Shown here piece by piece: positions 17,097 through 26,644 of a stretch of DNA of 64,000 nt. Source of the DNA: Planctomycetota bacterium. GTDB lineage: Bacteria > Planctomycetota > Uabimicrobiia > Uabimicrobiales > Uabimicrobiaceae. Each line of letters begins with the position of its first letter. Position 1 is the stretch's first letter. The stretch covers positions 1 through 64,000 of the forward strand of contig JAJDCR010000119.1 of assembly GCA_029260735.1 (NCBI GenBank), in the 5' to 3' direction. The notes under the pieces are model-generated. The model was not told where the DNA came from. It saw only the letters and a list, made by a program, of their open reading frames with translations, and made no database searches. Position numbers and translations under genes: made by a program.

Positions 17097-17738
17097 ATGA
17101 ATATACATGGAAACGGACAACTACGCTATCCTTTAACAACTACAGAGCAAGAAAAACTAGACGAGGTATGGGAGTTTATCGATTCCTTAAATTGGTCGCA
17201 AAGTGGAAATATAGAGGATTATGAGGCCCATTTAAAAGAAGTATTTTTAGACTTAACCATTCTCAGGTACGTAGAATACGAATCTGTTATTGAAAAAATG
17301 TGGTGGAGTCTTCGCTGGCACATGTACCCTCATTTCATGCAAAAAGATGGGGACAAAGATATTGACTATTTTGAAGAAGTGGACACTTTGGAAAACATTA
17401 CTTTTAGCGATAGCACTGATAATTTACTGGGAGATATTCTTAGCTCTCGCTCTTTATATGAAAAAGTAATATCTGATCCTCAGTTGATCTTATCCTTCGA
17501 TGGATCTGAATTTTCAGAGTGGAATTGCGATTCTGACAATTTTGTTTATCTTTTTCCCAATATAGATTTAATTGACTACAGTAATTTGGATTCTATGGAA
17601 AGCCGAATAACTCAACTGGAAGAATGGGATGAAGATGAAGCTTTGGACATGTATCCTCACTTAGAGCATTTTTGGTTTGATGGCGAGGAAGAGGAAGAGT
17701 ACGAAAATTACGATGATGATGAAGAGGACGAATTATAA
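17097..17738 (+). CDS. Highly acidic hypothetical protein
   Basis: 213 residues, rich in Asp, Glu, Trp and Tyr, ending in a nearly pure acidic tail (YDDDEEDEL). No signal peptide, membrane helix or known motif is visible. The composition suggests a cytoplasmic immunity-like or scaffold protein, but that is speculation. The ATG has only a weak ribosome site. It precedes a 44-residue membrane protein gene by about 40 bases on the same strand. Confidence 0.55.
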   Translation: MNIHGNGQLRYPLTTTEQEKLDEVWEFIDSLNWSQSGNIEDYEAHLKEVFLDLTILRYVEYESVIEKMWWSLRWHMYPHFMQKDGDKDIDYFEEVDTLENITFSDSTDNLLGDILSSRSLYEKVISDPQLILSFDGSEFSEWNCDSDNFVYLFPNIDLIDYSNLDSMESRITQLEEWDEDEALDMYPHLEHFWFDGEEEEEYENYDDDEEDEL

Positions 17739-17779
17739 GGGACAATAGCTTTTATTTCTGAATGAGGAGATACCCTAAA

Positions 17780-17914
17780 ATGGATAAAAAAGAAAATCAG
17801 GAAAGAGTACCTCCCCATGTTTTGATTTTTGTGGGGTTTCTTTTTGCTTCTCTTTTACCGCTATTTTATAAAATTTTTGCTGCAATTGTCTATGTCTTAG
17901 GTTACCCTTCGTAG
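17780..17914 (+). CDS. Small single-span membrane protein (44 aa)
   Basis: The ATG at 17780 follows GAGGAGA by nine bases and opens 44 codons ending at TAG 17912-17914. The peptide has a charged N-terminus (MDKKENQERVPP), then a long hydrophobic helix (residues about 13-40). The clear ribosome site and clean topology argue for a real gene. It follows the acidic protein gene closely and may be cotranscribed with it. No family is recognised. Confidence 0.6.
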   Translation: MDKKENQERVPPHVLIFVGFLFASLLPLFYKIFAAIVYVLGYPS

Positions 17915-18076
17915 GCTAAGAAAAACTTGCTTTAAGTAGCTTTTAGGATAAGACTTGACTTTTTCTCTATTCCGCGAGAAAATAAAGATTGTAACTTTTT
18001 TTCTTTTTTTGGCGTTTTTGCTTTTGGGATGTCCTAAAAATATGTGGGATATCTTAGGAAAGGGAACAGAAACAAT

Positions 18077-19174
18077 ATGCAAAAAATCTACATGTCATTT
18101 TCCCTTTTGTTAGTTTTGGGGATGGTATTTGCCTCGGCTAATGAAACTATTTTAAAGATGGAGCACGAACAATGGCTCGATCATTTTGGAGACATTGATT
18201 TTTACAAAGCAACCCAAGATTTTGTAGATTTCGGAGGAGATGCCACTTCTATTTACTCATTAGGGGAGCAGAAATCTATATATTGTCGCTTTGATGATGC
18301 AGAAGAACAGTATGCTATCTACCGAGTAGTGGCAGACTCTTCCAATGACACTACGATGTCTTGTGATTTTACAGATCGGATCATAGTTGGCTCTCAAACC
18401 TATACTCTCAAATATAATCTTAGTTGGCCTAGAGAGCTAGAGGGAAGAGAAAATTCTTGCCAAGTAAAAATAGACGAAGCGAGTAGTGATTTTCTTAACA
18501 CTCGAGTTAGTAAAGTAAAGGTTCTGACTTGTTTGGCAAAGCATGGGAAAGATCTTTTTTCTGTGATTAAAGGTTGCCTAGCAAAACCAAAAAACCTCAA
18601 AGGGTGTATCTTGAAATTTGTAGGTCCTGGAGCGAAGCTTTATCTATGTATTTTTGGTGCGCAATTGGCTGAAGCTACTCCTCTTGAGTTTTCTGCTTTA
18701 GCGGGACCGACAACTATCCGAAAAGTTTTTGGAGTGAGCAAGAGTAATACTCGCATCTATATAGACTTTGAGCATCCTATTTTGGCTGTTGAAAGCATTC
18801 GAACCATCTCTGGTTTAGGTGGAGTTGCTTTCCATGAGCGTTCAGCAGGAGCTCCTAGTGTTATTTATTTCGCGGGGATTGCCTATCCTCAAAGACCAGG
18901 TTTAGTGGAAGTGAAAGTTCTTGCAGACCCGACTAAGTTGCCTAAGAAAAATATTGTTGTTATGACAAAACATGGTAGTTTTTCTGTTGGTAAAACGAAT
19001 GATTTTGTTGATTTTGGAGCTCCGGTTATTCATATTCGTGCACTGAGTGTGACGAGTGGTTTTGGAGCGGTTATTAGTCGGCAAGTTATTGGAAATGGGG
19101 TTCGATTGACCGGCGCTGTTTACAACAAGCCTGGCCACTTTAGTTTCCGAGTAGAGGTTGCTGTCTATAAATAG
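18077..19174 (+). CDS. Secreted hypothetical protein
   Basis: About 365 residues from the ATG at 18077, which follows AGGAAAGGGA and starts a clear signal peptide ending near VFASA. The mature protein has two related phrases, QDFVDFGGDATS near the N-terminus and NDFVDFGAPVIHI near the C-terminus, which hints at repeated beta modules. A cysteine-bearing middle (CLAKHGKDLFSVIKGCL) may be disulfide-bonded. There is no PEP-CTERM tail. I do not recognise the family; an envelope or extracellular location is likely. Confidence 0.65.
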   Translation: MQKIYMSFSLLLVLGMVFASANETILKMEHEQWLDHFGDIDFYKATQDFVDFGGDATSIYSLGEQKSIYCRFDDAEEQYAIYRVVADSSNDTTMSCDFTDRIIVGSQTYTLKYNLSWPRELEGRENSCQVKIDEASSDFLNTRVSKVKVLTCLAKHGKDLFSVIKGCLAKPKNLKGCILKFVGPGAKLYLCIFGAQLAEATPLEFSALAGPTTIRKVFGVSKSNTRIYIDFEHPILAVESIRTISGLGGVAFHERSAGAPSVIYFAGIAYPQRPGLVEVKVLADPTKLPKKNIVVMTKHGSFSVGKTNDFVDFGAPVIHIRALSVTSGFGAVISRQVIGNGVRLTGAVYNKPGHFSFRVEVAVYK

Positions 19175-19278
19175 ATCGGTATACTAGGGATGAGTAGTCT
19201 TTTGGATGAGGAATAGCTTTCTCATCCAAACCCCAAAATTTGATGGACATATTTTAGCACCTAGAATGGAGAGCAACT

Positions 19279-20169
19279 ATGCACGAAAATGTTCAGCGAA
19301 TGTCTAAAATAGTAGAGGAAGTTGCAGAAGATATTTGTGATAGAATGTATGAGGCGACGGGAGATATTTTCCTTCAAGACAAATGGCAACGAGAAGACCA
19401 CATAGGCAATGATGGAGGAGGTGGGACTACTCGAATTGTCAGGCAAGGAAAATACTTAGAAAGTGGAGCGGTGAACACTTCTACTATTTATGGAGAAGTT
19501 AATCCTGAGTTTGCAAAAAAACTTAAGGGAGATAGCCCAGAAGTTCAAGCTACTGGTGTATCTTTAATTTTTCACCCTCGTAATCCTAATGTGCCGACTA
19601 TTCATATGAATTTTCGGTATATTCGTCAAGGAGATAAAGATTGGTTTGGGGGAGGAGCTGATTTAACCCCCTATCTCCCAAATCAAGAATGTTTTTCTTA
19701 TTTTCACAGTTTTTGGAAAAATAAGCTCGACGCCTTCGACCCTTCTTTTTATCCTAAAATGAAAGAAGAGTGCGACCAATACTTTTATATTCCTCATCGA
19801 AAAGAAATGCGTGGAATTGGGGGGATTTTCTATGACTATCTTGAGGTTAACGAAGATTCTTGGAAAATGGTAGAAAGTTTAGCACGTGGTTTTCTGGATA
19901 GTTATTTTTCTATTTTGAAAAAAACGATGGAACTTCCTTTTACAGAAGAAGATCGTTCTTTTCAGTTGTATCGTAGAGGTCGTTACGTTGAGTTTAACTT
20001 ACTCTATGATCGAGGTACTCTTTTTGGTCTAAAAACCAATGGAAGAATAGAATCCATTCTCGCTTCTCTCCCTCCAGAAGTCCGTTACGAATATATGTAT
20101 ACTCCCGAAGCCGGTTCTCCTTACGAGGAGATGAATACCTATTATCAGCCGCATAATTGGGTGCAGTAG
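19279..20169 (+). CDS. hemF: Oxygen-dependent coproporphyrinogen III oxidase
   Basis: 296 residues, the normal HemF length, with family motifs throughout: GGGGTTRIV, FEKA-region equivalent SGAVNTSTIYGE, HPRNPNVPTIHMNFRYI, WFGGGADLTPY, HRKEMRGIGGIFYDY and GRYVEFNLLYDRGTLFGL. The enzyme oxidatively decarboxylates coproporphyrinogen III to protoporphyrinogen IX using oxygen, late in heme synthesis. The ATG follows GGAGAG. It ends 35 bases before the SUMF1-domain gene and is not beside the other heme gene hemB (50188-51171). Confidence 0.95.
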   Translation: MHENVQRMSKIVEEVAEDICDRMYEATGDIFLQDKWQREDHIGNDGGGGTTRIVRQGKYLESGAVNTSTIYGEVNPEFAKKLKGDSPEVQATGVSLIFHPRNPNVPTIHMNFRYIRQGDKDWFGGGADLTPYLPNQECFSYFHSFWKNKLDAFDPSFYPKMKEECDQYFYIPHRKEMRGIGGIFYDYLEVNEDSWKMVESLARGFLDSYFSILKKTMELPFTEEDRSFQLYRRGRYVEFNLLYDRGTLFGLKTNGRIESILASLPPEVRYEYMYTPEAGSPYEEMNTYYQPHNWVQ

Positions 20170-20204
20170 GTTGACTTCTTTGCTGAAACCATGAGGAGTT
20201 TTTT

Positions 20205-22031
20205 GTGAAAAAACTGTTGAGTTTTATTCTCTTATGTTCTTTTTTTACCCTGACTTTTGTAGAACGCCAACCACAGAACCATAAACTAGGTAAGGTGGAA
20301 GATGTAAAAAGTTTTCAGGAAGATTTGGATAGTGTTGTTACTTTGGATGAACTAGCCTTGGAAAAAAAGGAAAAAGAAACAGAAGAAAATATTGTTCTCC
20401 TAAATAAAAAAATTCAACAGATGAACGAAAACTTATTAGAAGATGATTCGGGGAGTTTACGAAAGATCTATCAGTATGTGCTCATGAAAGAGAACATGCA
20501 AAAGTTGCTAGGAAAAATTAAGGAACAAAGAGCTTTTTTAGAAGAAAACCAATCTTTAGATGGAACTGACAAGGCTAGTACGATTAAATCAATGCGAGCT
20601 CAAGTAGAACGTAAGATTCAGATGTTTCAAAAAATCGTTTCTTCATCAGAAAAAGGCAAGAGTAAACAATTTCGCCTCAAGGCTTGGGATCAACTCTTGT
20701 CATCCTGTCCTATTGAGTGGAGGGCACGCGAAGTTTTACCTTATAATGTTAAGATGCTTTTGCAAGCTCCCGATGAAAGAAAAGTTGTTCGTATAGTCGT
20801 CAAAGGCCCTAAAGAAATTCTTATGGGAGAGGCAGCAAAATATATTCTCCGAGTCGAAAACAGAGGTGCTTTTAGTGCAAAAGGCTTTGTTCTGCATCAT
20901 AAAATTGCTTCTGAGATGAAGTACAAAGGAATTTCTAAAGACTCTGTTCTTCAATGGAAAGTTTCTGAGTTGAAATCTCGAGAACACCAAGAATTTTCGT
21001 TAGAAATTTTGGGCCTTACTCCGGGAGTGTTTGAAAATAAGATACTTCTAACTAAAGGGAAAAAAGTTGAAGATCATGTTCCTTTAGAGATAGTGATTAA
21101 AGATAATCCGCCCAAAGAATGGCCAGAATCTCTTTGGCAGCTTTGCTGGAATGGAAAGTGGATGGACTTTACAACACCTGCTTGGAGAAAACTTTCACTA
21201 AAAGAGCAAATAAAATATACTCAAATTTATCAACACTGGTACGCTTTTATTCTCAATAAACCAGTAGAGAGAAAAATCGAGACAAACGGGATTTACTTTG
21301 ACATGGTTTTTATTCCTCCAGGAAAATTTTTAATGGGCTCCTCTGTACAAGAGAAAGGAAGAACTGGCGATGAGAAATCACATAAGGTTTTAGTAAGCCA
21401 GTACTTTTGGATGGGAAAATATGAAGTTACTCAATCTCAATGGAGTCAAGTAGCACAAGAGAGACCATGGAAAGATAAACCCTATATCCGAGAAAAGCAA
21501 AAGTATCCAGCTACCTTTATTTCTTGGGAAGATGTAGAAAGCAAGTTTTTAGCCCATCTAGATAAAAGGCTAGACTTTCCTAGTGAGGCAGAGTGGGAAT
21601 ATGCCTGCCGAGCAGGAACTTTTTCTCGTTTTTATTGGGGAGATTCCCTCGTTGAAATAGGAGAATATGCTAACTCTTGCGATACCACTGCCCATGAATT
21701 GGGAAAAATTCCTGATTATATTCCTGAAGCCCGAGATCCATACATTGCTTTAGCTCAAGTGGGAGAGTTGAAGCCCAATGCCTTTGGCCTTTACGATATG
21801 ATTGGGAACGTCTGGGAGTGGTGTGGAGATTGGCATAATTCCTATACTGAAAATCAAGTAACTGACCCCCGAGGCGGTGAAAAAGGAATTGGAAAAGTTA
21901 ACCGAGGGGGCTCCTGGTACGATGCTAATTGGGAACACTTTCGCTCGGCTGCTCGTAGCCGTATAGATCCCCGTGGTAAGGGCGAAGACTTGGGAGTTCG
22001 CTTAGTTTATCGAGATAATACTGCTGATTAA
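20205..22031 (+). CDS. Secreted coiled-coil protein with DUF11-like and SUMF1 domains
   Basis: 608 residues from a GTG that follows GAGGAG. Signal peptide, then coiled coil (about 30-160). A DUF11-like beta domain (about 195-300) shows AKYILRVENRGAFSAKGFVL. A short conserved module WPESLWQLCWNGKWMDFT (about 305-350) is followed by a C-terminal SUMF1/FGE-sulfatase domain (about 365-600) with MVFIPPGKFLMGSS, EVTQSQW, FPSEAEWEYACRAG, GNVWEWCGDW and NRGGSW. The C-terminal core lacks the paired catalytic cysteines of true formylglycine-generating enzymes, so it is probably a binding domain. The same short module precedes the SUMF1 domain in the kinase gene at 52793. Confidence 0.85.
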   Translation: MKKLLSFILLCSFFTLTFVERQPQNHKLGKVEDVKSFQEDLDSVVTLDELALEKKEKETEENIVLLNKKIQQMNENLLEDDSGSLRKIYQYVLMKENMQKLLGKIKEQRAFLEENQSLDGTDKASTIKSMRAQVERKIQMFQKIVSSSEKGKSKQFRLKAWDQLLSSCPIEWRAREVLPYNVKMLLQAPDERKVVRIVVKGPKEILMGEAAKYILRVENRGAFSAKGFVLHHKIASEMKYKGISKDSVLQWKVSELKSREHQEFSLEILGLTPGVFENKILLTKGKKVEDHVPLEIVIKDNPPKEWPESLWQLCWNGKWMDFTTPAWRKLSLKEQIKYTQIYQHWYAFILNKPVERKIETNGIYFDMVFIPPGKFLMGSSVQEKGRTGDEKSHKVLVSQYFWMGKYEVTQSQWSQVAQERPWKDKPYIREKQKYPATFISWEDVESKFLAHLDKRLDFPSEAEWEYACRAGTFSRFYWGDSLVEIGEYANSCDTTAHELGKIPDYIPEARDPYIALAQVGELKPNAFGLYDMIGNVWEWCGDWHNSYTENQVTDPRGGEKGIGKVNRGGSWYDANWEHFRSAARSRIDPRGKGEDLGVRLVYRDNTAD

Positions 22032-22120
22032 GATGTTATGGGGAGGGTAAGGCTCCCCATAAAATAAGCCATCGAAGGTTTTAGATGAGCACATACAAAC
22101 AACCACTCAAACCGTTCCCC

Positions 22121-22230
22121 TTAATTTTCCTTAATTTTCCTTAATTTTCCTTAATTTTCCTTAATTTTCCTTAATTTTCCTTAATTTTCCTTAATTTTCC
22201 TTAATTTTCCTTAATTTTCCTTAATTTTCC
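22121..22230. repeat. Tandem repeat: 11 perfect copies of TTAATTTTCC
   Basis: Eleven identical 10-bp units, followed by the degenerate unit TTAATCTTTT. On the minus strand the unit is GGAAAATTAA; the unit at 22221-22230 and the degenerate one encode the last residues (KEN) and TAA stop of the HEAT protein. The array continues into the 3' untranslated region. Perfect identity points to recent slippage or active maintenance. Confidence 0.95.
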
Positions 22231-25200
22231 TTAATCTTTTCTTGGCAATTGCGTAGAGCAATTTGCAAGATATAACGAATCATGGGGTTTTCTTCTTGGG
22301 TACTTTGGCGAGCTAGATTAGCAATTGCTTGAGGACTTGCTATTTCTGAAAGAGAGGCCGCTGAGGCAAAACGAATATATTCATTTTTGTGACTTAAGGA
22401 AGATATCAAAATAGGGACAGCAATTCCTTTTAGCTTGAGCATGGCATTGACAATTAAAGAGAGGAGCTCAGGATTTTTTTCCAAACTACTTAAAAGGTAG
22501 CGAACGGCATCTTCTGAATTAGTTTCTGCTAAAGCGAAAATGACTGACTGACGAATACTCTTATCCTTTTCTTCTAGTAGTTTAAGAAGATGAGGGATGG
22601 CAATTTCTCCCATATTCCCTAAACAACGGGCCACTTGGACTTGTTCTATTCCTTGTCTTTTTTTGATGGCTTCAATTAGACTACCAATGGCATCTTTGGC
22701 TTCAAAACCTATTTTAAAAAGAGACTCAATGGCAGCAAGGCGGGCAGATTGGTTTTCGCTTTTATTGAGAACTTGAACCAAAGGATTAACCGCAATCACT
22801 CCCATTTCAGCCAAAGCTGAGCTGCAGGCCTCTTGCTCGTACGAAATTTTTGTTTTGACCATAACCTTAATAATTCCTTCGATAGCTGGTTCTTTAATTT
22901 TGGCCAGAGCCTGAATGACTGCTTGGCGAATTTTATTGCTATCGTGCTTGAGATTATTGAGTAAAATAGGGAGAGACTTGAGATTTTTGCTTAGTATTTC
23001 GATAGCAATGCAAATTAAATCTTCATCTTCACTTTTTTCTACAATATCAACCATATGAGGGAAAACAGCATCGCCGAGCTTTTGAAGAATGGAGGATGTA
23101 TTTTTCTGAACATTTTCTTTAGGGAAATTGAGCAAAGGAATAAGAGAAGGGATAATTTTATTCTCAAAAACTAAAAGAGTATCAGAAATTAAAGCTTGAA
23201 CTTGGGGTTCCTGTTCTCGTTTGAATAGCTCAATTAATTCGGGAATTGTGGCCTCGGCTTTTGGACCAATCTTTCCGATTGTGCGAACTACTTCATGTAA
23301 AGGGGCTCCTTGCCACAAGCGTAAACAATCCCTTAAGGAAGCCACCGCAGGAGAAGCATTTTCACCTAGTTGCCCTAAAATTCTGACCAGAGCAATTCTC
23401 GCCTCAGGAGTCCCTCGTCTCATTTGACGAATCAAATGAGGAATACAAGGATCTCCTAGTTTTAGCAGGGATTGTCCGGCCACTTCCCTAACAACATCAT
23501 GCTCGTTTTGAACGGCGTTAATAAGAGCTATGATATCACGATGCCCAGGAGCAGGGCCAATTTTACCAAGAGCTTCTGCCGCTGCTACCTTGACAATATC
23601 TTCATCGAATTTCAAAGCAACAATTAAGCTATCTACTGCACTTCGAGCAACGGGTCCCATATAGCCTAGAGCCATTGCGGCTCCCTCTCTTGCGGCATAT
23701 TCTTCGTTAAAACGTAAGGTTCGGCGGAGTTCTTGGATGGTAGAGCGACCTATTTGAGAGAGCGCTTTGGCCGCTGCAATTCTTTCTTGCATACCCCATT
23801 CGACAAGGACACGAATCAATGGTTTTACTGCTTTACGAGCTGATTGTCCCAGTTTCCCTAGAGATTCCGCTGCTGTCTTTACGACAGTTCCATCTTGATC
23901 TTGTAAGGCTTGAATGAGAAAACTGAGAGCCTTACGGCTTTGCATATTACCAATGGTTTTAACGATGGCAACTCGAACATCTCCGTATTCTTCTTGGTAA
24001 AACTGAGAAGTTAAACGAGGCAAGTTTCGTACGGAATCCTTTCCTAAGTAGCCTAAAGTATTTGTTACAGCAGCACGTACTTGCCAATCTCTTGATCCAA
24101 AAGCAATCATTAGTTCTTGCATACAATCGATTAAAGCACTTTTGACTTTAGGAGAGTTTTCGATATTATAGGAAAAGTTTTCTAAGGAGAGAGCCGCGGT
24201 GACTTGCAGATCTCCTTCTTTGAGGAGAAATGGTTTTATGATAGGAATTACTTGGTGAGCCTCTTCCCCTAAGTTTCCTAGGGCAAGCATTGCTAATCGA
24301 TTCTTTTCTTGATCTTTACTTTCCAATAGTTCTAGTAAAGCAGGGAGTGTTTTCTTTCCCATTTTTTTAACATATTGGTGGGCTACTCCTTTCACCATCG
24401 GAAAAGGATCCTGCAATAAACTTAAGACGAAAGGCAAAATATCTTCCCCTATTTTTACTGCAGCACTAGAGATGACATGTTGAGTTTTCGAACTTTGATC
24501 TATCTGGAGGATGCGAATGGCCTCTTTTAAGGCAGGGACTCCCATAGCAGCAAGAGTATCTACTATAATATCTCTCCCTTTATCGTCTGTTTCCTTTCCC
24601 GTTAGAATCATCGCAGGAACAGCGGAAGTGCTCATTTTTTGAAAAGTATCCACTAAGCCTACCGAAGGATATTTCTCATGTTCTTTGAGTAAGATAGTTA
24701 TTGTTGGAATTCCAATGCTAACAAGCGAGTCAATAACTAAGTTACGAAGCTCTTTATCTTGAGTGCCTAAGAGCTCTGCAAAGGTTATTACCTCTTTTGT
24801 TCCTCTTTCTGCAAGAAAGGAGGCAATATTCTTACGAGGAGAATTCTCATCCAGAAGCATTTTTCTCATTTGCTCTATTGTCTCGGCTCTAATTTGATTG
24901 CGGATGGCTTTTTGAACGCTGCCGTATTCACTTTGTGACAATAGTAACCAAGCTTTAATCTCTCCTTCTCCATTTTTTACTTTACTGAGAAAAGTGACAG
25001 CCAAAGATTGAATTTCTTCTGATTGGACAGTCTCTAAAATGTCTATTAAAGAGGGAATAGCTTCTGGTTTCTTCGGTAAACTTTGAAGTTCCTGCAAGTA
25101 ATTGCGAGTTTCTTTTGGGGTTTTTAGTTCTTCAGCTTGGTCTTTTTTAGCCTCAGCTTTGTCTTGAGCCTTGGCTTCAGTTTTATCTTCTTCTTTGTCG

Positions 25201-25814
25201 TCAGCTTTAGTTTCAGTTTTGTCGTCAGCTTTGTCTTCTTCTTTGTTCTCAGCTTTGTCTTCTTTTTTTATTTCTTCTTTAGCCTCAGCTTTAACTTCTT
25301 CTTTTATTTCTTCTTTGGCTTCAGCTTTGTCTTCTTTTTTAGCCTCAGCTTTAGCTTCTTTTTTAGCCTCAGCTTTAGCTTCTTCTTTAGCCTCAGCTTT
25401 AGCTTCTTCTTTTATTTCTTCTTCTTTGTCGTCAGCTTTAGTTTCAGTTTTGTCGTCAGCTTTAACTTCTTCTTTTATTTCTTCTTTGTCTTCAGCTTTA
25501 ACTTCTTCTTTTATTTCTTCTTTGTCCTCAGCTTTAACTTCTTTTTTTATTTCTTCTTTGTCCTCAACAACTGGAGTTTCGTCTGGAGAATTTGTTTCTT
25601 TTTCGTTAGCGGGAAGAATTTTTTCTTCTCTAGAAGAGTTCTCTTGAGAGCTTTGGTTATCTGCCTTGCTTTTTTCTTCCCCGTCTTGTTTCGTTAGTAG
25701 AAAAAAGTTCATAGGAGAGATTTTCTCAGAAAGAAGATTATTCTCCGCCCATGAAAAAGAAAGAGGGAAAGTAATAACAATAAACAAAAGCCATAAAGCA
25801 GATGTAGGCCTCAT
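22221..25814 (-). CDS. Giant secreted HEAT-repeat protein with Lys/Glu-rich segment
   Basis: About 1197 residues from the ATG at 25814 (AGGAGA six bases upstream), preferred over the ATG at 25835. A signal peptide (LLFIVITFPLSFSWA) is followed by a ~170-residue low-complexity segment (about 65-240) of KEEIKEEVKAEDKEE-type units with two copies of DDKTETKADDKEE. From about 250 to the end there are some 25 HEAT repeats (for example QVRAAVTNTLGYLGKDS and RIAAAKALSQIGRS). This is a long protein-binding solenoid displayed outside the cytoplasm. The low-complexity part could be a flexible spacer. Its coding end lies in a 10-bp tandem array. The target is unknown. Confidence 0.85.
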   Translation of the reverse strand: MRPTSALWLLFIVITFPLSFSWAENNLLSEKISPMNFFLLTKQDGEEKSKADNQSSQENSSREEKILPANEKETNSPDETPVVEDKEEIKKEVKAEDKEEIKEEVKAEDKEEIKEEVKADDKTETKADDKEEEIKEEAKAEAKEEAKAEAKKEAKAEAKKEDKAEAKEEIKEEVKAEAKEEIKKEDKAENKEEDKADDKTETKADDKEEDKTEAKAQDKAEAKKDQAEELKTPKETRNYLQELQSLPKKPEAIPSLIDILETVQSEEIQSLAVTFLSKVKNGEGEIKAWLLLSQSEYGSVQKAIRNQIRAETIEQMRKMLLDENSPRKNIASFLAERGTKEVITFAELLGTQDKELRNLVIDSLVSIGIPTITILLKEHEKYPSVGLVDTFQKMSTSAVPAMILTGKETDDKGRDIIVDTLAAMGVPALKEAIRILQIDQSSKTQHVISSAAVKIGEDILPFVLSLLQDPFPMVKGVAHQYVKKMGKKTLPALLELLESKDQEKNRLAMLALGNLGEEAHQVIPIIKPFLLKEGDLQVTAALSLENFSYNIENSPKVKSALIDCMQELMIAFGSRDWQVRAAVTNTLGYLGKDSVRNLPRLTSQFYQEEYGDVRVAIVKTIGNMQSRKALSFLIQALQDQDGTVVKTAAESLGKLGQSARKAVKPLIRVLVEWGMQERIAAAKALSQIGRSTIQELRRTLRFNEEYAAREGAAMALGYMGPVARSAVDSLIVALKFDEDIVKVAAAEALGKIGPAPGHRDIIALINAVQNEHDVVREVAGQSLLKLGDPCIPHLIRQMRRGTPEARIALVRILGQLGENASPAVASLRDCLRLWQGAPLHEVVRTIGKIGPKAEATIPELIELFKREQEPQVQALISDTLLVFENKIIPSLIPLLNFPKENVQKNTSSILQKLGDAVFPHMVDIVEKSEDEDLICIAIEILSKNLKSLPILLNNLKHDSNKIRQAVIQALAKIKEPAIEGIIKVMVKTKISYEQEACSSALAEMGVIAVNPLVQVLNKSENQSARLAAIESLFKIGFEAKDAIGSLIEAIKKRQGIEQVQVARCLGNMGEIAIPHLLKLLEEKDKSIRQSVIFALAETNSEDAVRYLLSSLEKNPELLSLIVNAMLKLKGIAVPILISSLSHKNEYIRFASAASLSEIASPQAIANLARQSTQEENPMIRYILQIALRNCQEKIKEN

Positions 25815-25901
25815 CTTAGGTCTCCTTGTACGCATTCTATCGTAATTCTATTAGTTCTCTTAAATTTGAGTAATTCTATTGATTCCTAGGGCACGGCCCA
25901 T

Positions 25902-25919
25902 TGCTATCAATTGATAGCA
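25902..25919. promoter_or_regulatory. Perfect 18-bp palindrome upstream of the giant HEAT gene
   Basis: TGCTATCAATTGATAGCA is perfectly self-complementary and lies about 90 bases upstream of the HEAT gene start and 30 bases past the aldolase stop. It could be a dimeric repressor site or a small terminator; there is no T tract on the minus strand. Confidence 0.4.
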
Positions 25920-25949
25920 CACCTAAACAAAGACAAAAAAAATGTCCAC

Positions 25950-26600
25950 TTATTCAATAATTTTTCTTCTTTCTTTTCCTAGAGTAAGCAGTTTTGATAC
26001 CTCTTCTGGGGGCAAAGGAGAAAAATTACCAAGTTGGCGAGCGGCCAAGAGTACGCGAGCGGTATATTCCACGTACTCTATCTTATAAAATGCTTCTGTC
26101 AAAGTACGTCCAGCTGCGACGATGCCATGTCTCTCAAGTAAAATAGCATCGCTTTCTAAAAGTAAAGGGCGAATACTTTCTGCCAACTCTTTTGTTCCAG
26201 GAGTGGCATAGGGAGCCACTTGTATTTTACCAAGATAAATAGGTACTTCGGGAATTATATTTGTTTCTAAAGGTACCTGAGCTAGGGTAAAAGCTACAGA
26301 TAAAGGAGGGTGAGCGTGAACGACAGCTCGAAGATCGGGTCGTTCTTCATAAATAACTTTGTGCATATCAAATTCAGAAGTTCTCTTTCCTGATCCTGAG
26401 ATAATTTCTCCTTCGAGGTTGGTTTTAAGAATGGATTCAACCTCGAGTTCTCCCTTACAAACACCTGAAGGGGTACTGAGAAGAACATCTCCAGGCAAGC
26501 GAACACTCATATTTCCATCGTGACCGACAATGTAATTTTTTTGATATAGCTCTTTTCCAATCAAGCACATCTCTTGTCGGATTTCCCACTCTCTTCTCAT
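25950..26600 (-). CDS. Class II aldolase/adducin family protein (fuculose-phosphate aldolase-like)
   Basis: 216 residues, normal length. Motifs: SVRLPGDVLLSTPSG (phosphate-binding region), SEFDMHKVIYEERPDLRAVVHAHPP (catalytic Glu and two metal-binding His) and LLERHGIVAAG (third His). These zinc enzymes cleave or epimerise sugar phosphates such as L-fuculose-1-phosphate or ribulose-5-phosphate, or act in methionine salvage. The context (HEAT gene, PH-domain gene) does not identify the substrate. The ATG follows GAGGAA. The metal site appears complete. Confidence 0.82.
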   Translation of the reverse strand: MRREWEIRQEMCLIGKELYQKNYIVGHDGNMSVRLPGDVLLSTPSGVCKGELEVESILKTNLEGEIISGSGKRTSEFDMHKVIYEERPDLRAVVHAHPPLSVAFTLAQVPLETNIIPEVPIYLGKIQVAPYATPGTKELAESIRPLLLESDAILLERHGIVAAGRTLTEAFYKIEYVEYTARVLLAARQLGNFSPLPPEEVSKLLTLGKERRKIIE

Positions 26601-26644
26601 TCCAATTCCTCAGTATAGACTCTAAATAATATCTTGCTTGAGTA

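Noticed and set aside
20205..22031. Active formylglycine-generating enzyme
   Set aside because: The paired cysteines of the active site are missing from the C-terminal core; a binding role is more likely.
22121..22230. CRISPR array
   Set aside because: Units are 10 bp, perfectly tandem and have no spacers; no cas genes are in the window.
25137..25697. Long plus-strand frames of 158 and 186 codons with Ser/Phe-rich peptides
   Set aside because: They are antisense shadows of the Lys/Glu-rich segment of the HEAT protein; the low-complexity codons create open frames on the other strand.
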